Shown here: piece by piece, positions 5,581 through 6,091 of the stretch
How positions within the stretch are numbered: position 1 is the first letter of the stretch
How the letters are laid out: each line of letters starts with the position of its first letter
Source: Acidobacteriota bacterium
GTDB taxonomy: Bacteria; Acidobacteriota; Terriglobia; UBA7540
Direction of reading: 5' to 3'
Assembly (NCBI GenBank): GCA_003171295.1
Contig: PMYF01000312.1
Span: 1-6,091 of the forward strand
Length of the DNA stretch: 6,091 nucleotides
Notes under the pieces: generated by a model
Databases searched by the model: none
Seen by the model: the letters and a program-made list of their open reading frames with translations, nothing else
Told to the model about the DNA's origin: nothing
Program-made: the position numbers and the translations under genes

Positions 5581-6091
5581 TCAGTTTCCGCCCAGAATCT
5601 GGTCCAGCGCTTCCGGCGGGCCCGATACGTCCAACTCCACTCGCGCTCCGTCACGGTGCGCATCGAGATTCTGCAGGATACCCAGACTTCCGGTTGCGGC
5701 GGGCTGGGAGGCCGCTTTTTGCAGCAAATCGACCAGCGTGGCAAACCCCTTGGCGTTTTCCGCACTGTCGCACACCAGCACCAAGCGGCTCGTGAAGCCC
5801 GTATCCCACTGCACGCGGTAGAGGAGCGCCCGCACGGAGCGGGTCATGGAACTGAAGTCCACATTCTTCCGGCCGGCCCCGCCGAACCAGAGCGCCTCCA
5901 GGTTGGAAGCGGATTTTCCGTTCAAGATGCCCCACTGCGGCGCGCTCCCTTCCAATTCTCCTTCCCAACTTACAAACTCGGAATTCGAATTCAGGGCGTT
6001 CGCCGAACCCTGGCGCGCGTCCAGCATGGCTTTGAGGTCAGCCAGACGGCCGAACGCCGCAATCGAGCTATCCAGGAAGGTAAAGAAGAGA
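5581..6091 (-). CDS. C-terminal part of an unrecognised protein (truncated at right edge)
   Basis: On the minus strand the frame is open from the window edge to TGA at 5583-5581, giving 169 visible residues. The first in-frame Met (ATG at 6027-6025) is internal: the 21 codons before it are open and continue the same style of sequence (FLDSSIAAFGRLADLKAMLD). The true start therefore lies outside the window. The visible part alternates strand-like and helical segments: an opening ending in a helix and Gly turn (ARQGSANALNSNSEF), a WGILNGK strand, an SMTRSVRALLYRVQWDTGF strand, an AENAKGFATLVDLLQK helix, and a final VELDVSGPPEALDQILGGN. It holds one cysteine (LVCDSAEN). I recall similar secreted or periplasmic acidobacterial proteins of unknown role, but no named domain can be assigned. 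It is convergent with the gene ending at 5419. Confidence 0.75.
   Translation of the reverse strand, partial: LFFTFLDSSIAAFGRLADLKAMLDARQGSANALNSNSEFVSWEGELEGSAPQWGILNGKSASNLEALWFGGAGRKNVDFSSMTRSVRALLYRVQWDTGFTSRLVLVCDSAENAKGFATLVDLLQKAASQPAATGSLGILQNLDAHRDGARVELDVSGPPEALDQILGGN

Noticed and set aside
5517..5765. Minus-strand frame containing CHSERSEESRQF
   Set aside because: HSERSEESR is the well-known spurious translation of the GTCATTCTGAGCGGAGCGAAG repeat; the rest overlaps the real minus-strand gene in another frame.
887..6091. CRISPR array, tRNA or rRNA
   Set aside because: Repeats are not regularly spaced, and no cloverleaf or conserved rRNA stretch was seen on either strand.

Overview
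The window is moderately GC-rich bacterial DNA with compact genes, good Shine-Dalgarno sites and intergenic spaces full of short hairpin-forming repeats. The style of the small proteins and repeats suggests a soil Acidobacteriota (Terriglobia-like) genome. This is an inference from recall; no marker gene in the window fixes the taxonomy.

Layout, left to right. Bases 1-246 hold the 3' end of an unrecognised + strand gene. Bases 395-886 encode a VOC-fold (glyoxalase/PhnB-like) protein. A 145-base gap (887-1031) carries a REP-like hairpin with a 5' GTAG. Bases 1032-4544 encode the dominant gene, a 1170-residue protein of the 2-hydroxyacyl-CoA dehydratase activase superfamily (BadF/BadG/BcrA/BcrD, HgdC). 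It has two complete ASKHA ATPase modules in tandem, then a cysteine knuckle and HgdB-like (DUF2229/COG3580 and COG3581-type) C-terminal domains. Bases 4545-5137 contain no convincing gene; they hold a run of hairpins, an inverted REP pair and a likely sigma-70 promoter. That promoter serves a 93-residue hypothetical protein at 5138-5419. A second hairpin-rich spacer (5420-5580) contains an 87-base imperfect inverted-repeat element. It separates this gene from a convergent, right-truncated gene of unknown function on the minus strand (5581-6091).

The genes do not form an obvious pathway. The activase-like protein stands alone, without separate dehydratase/reductase subunits or a ferredoxin gene in view. 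Its most notable property is that both ATPase modules keep the two cysteines that hold the bridging [4Fe-4S] cluster in the homodimeric activase, and in both modules these are exactly 39 residues apart, as in the characterised enzyme. This suggests a single-chain pseudodimer linked to its own electron-accepting domain. The rest of the interest lies in the dense, mixed repeat families between genes.
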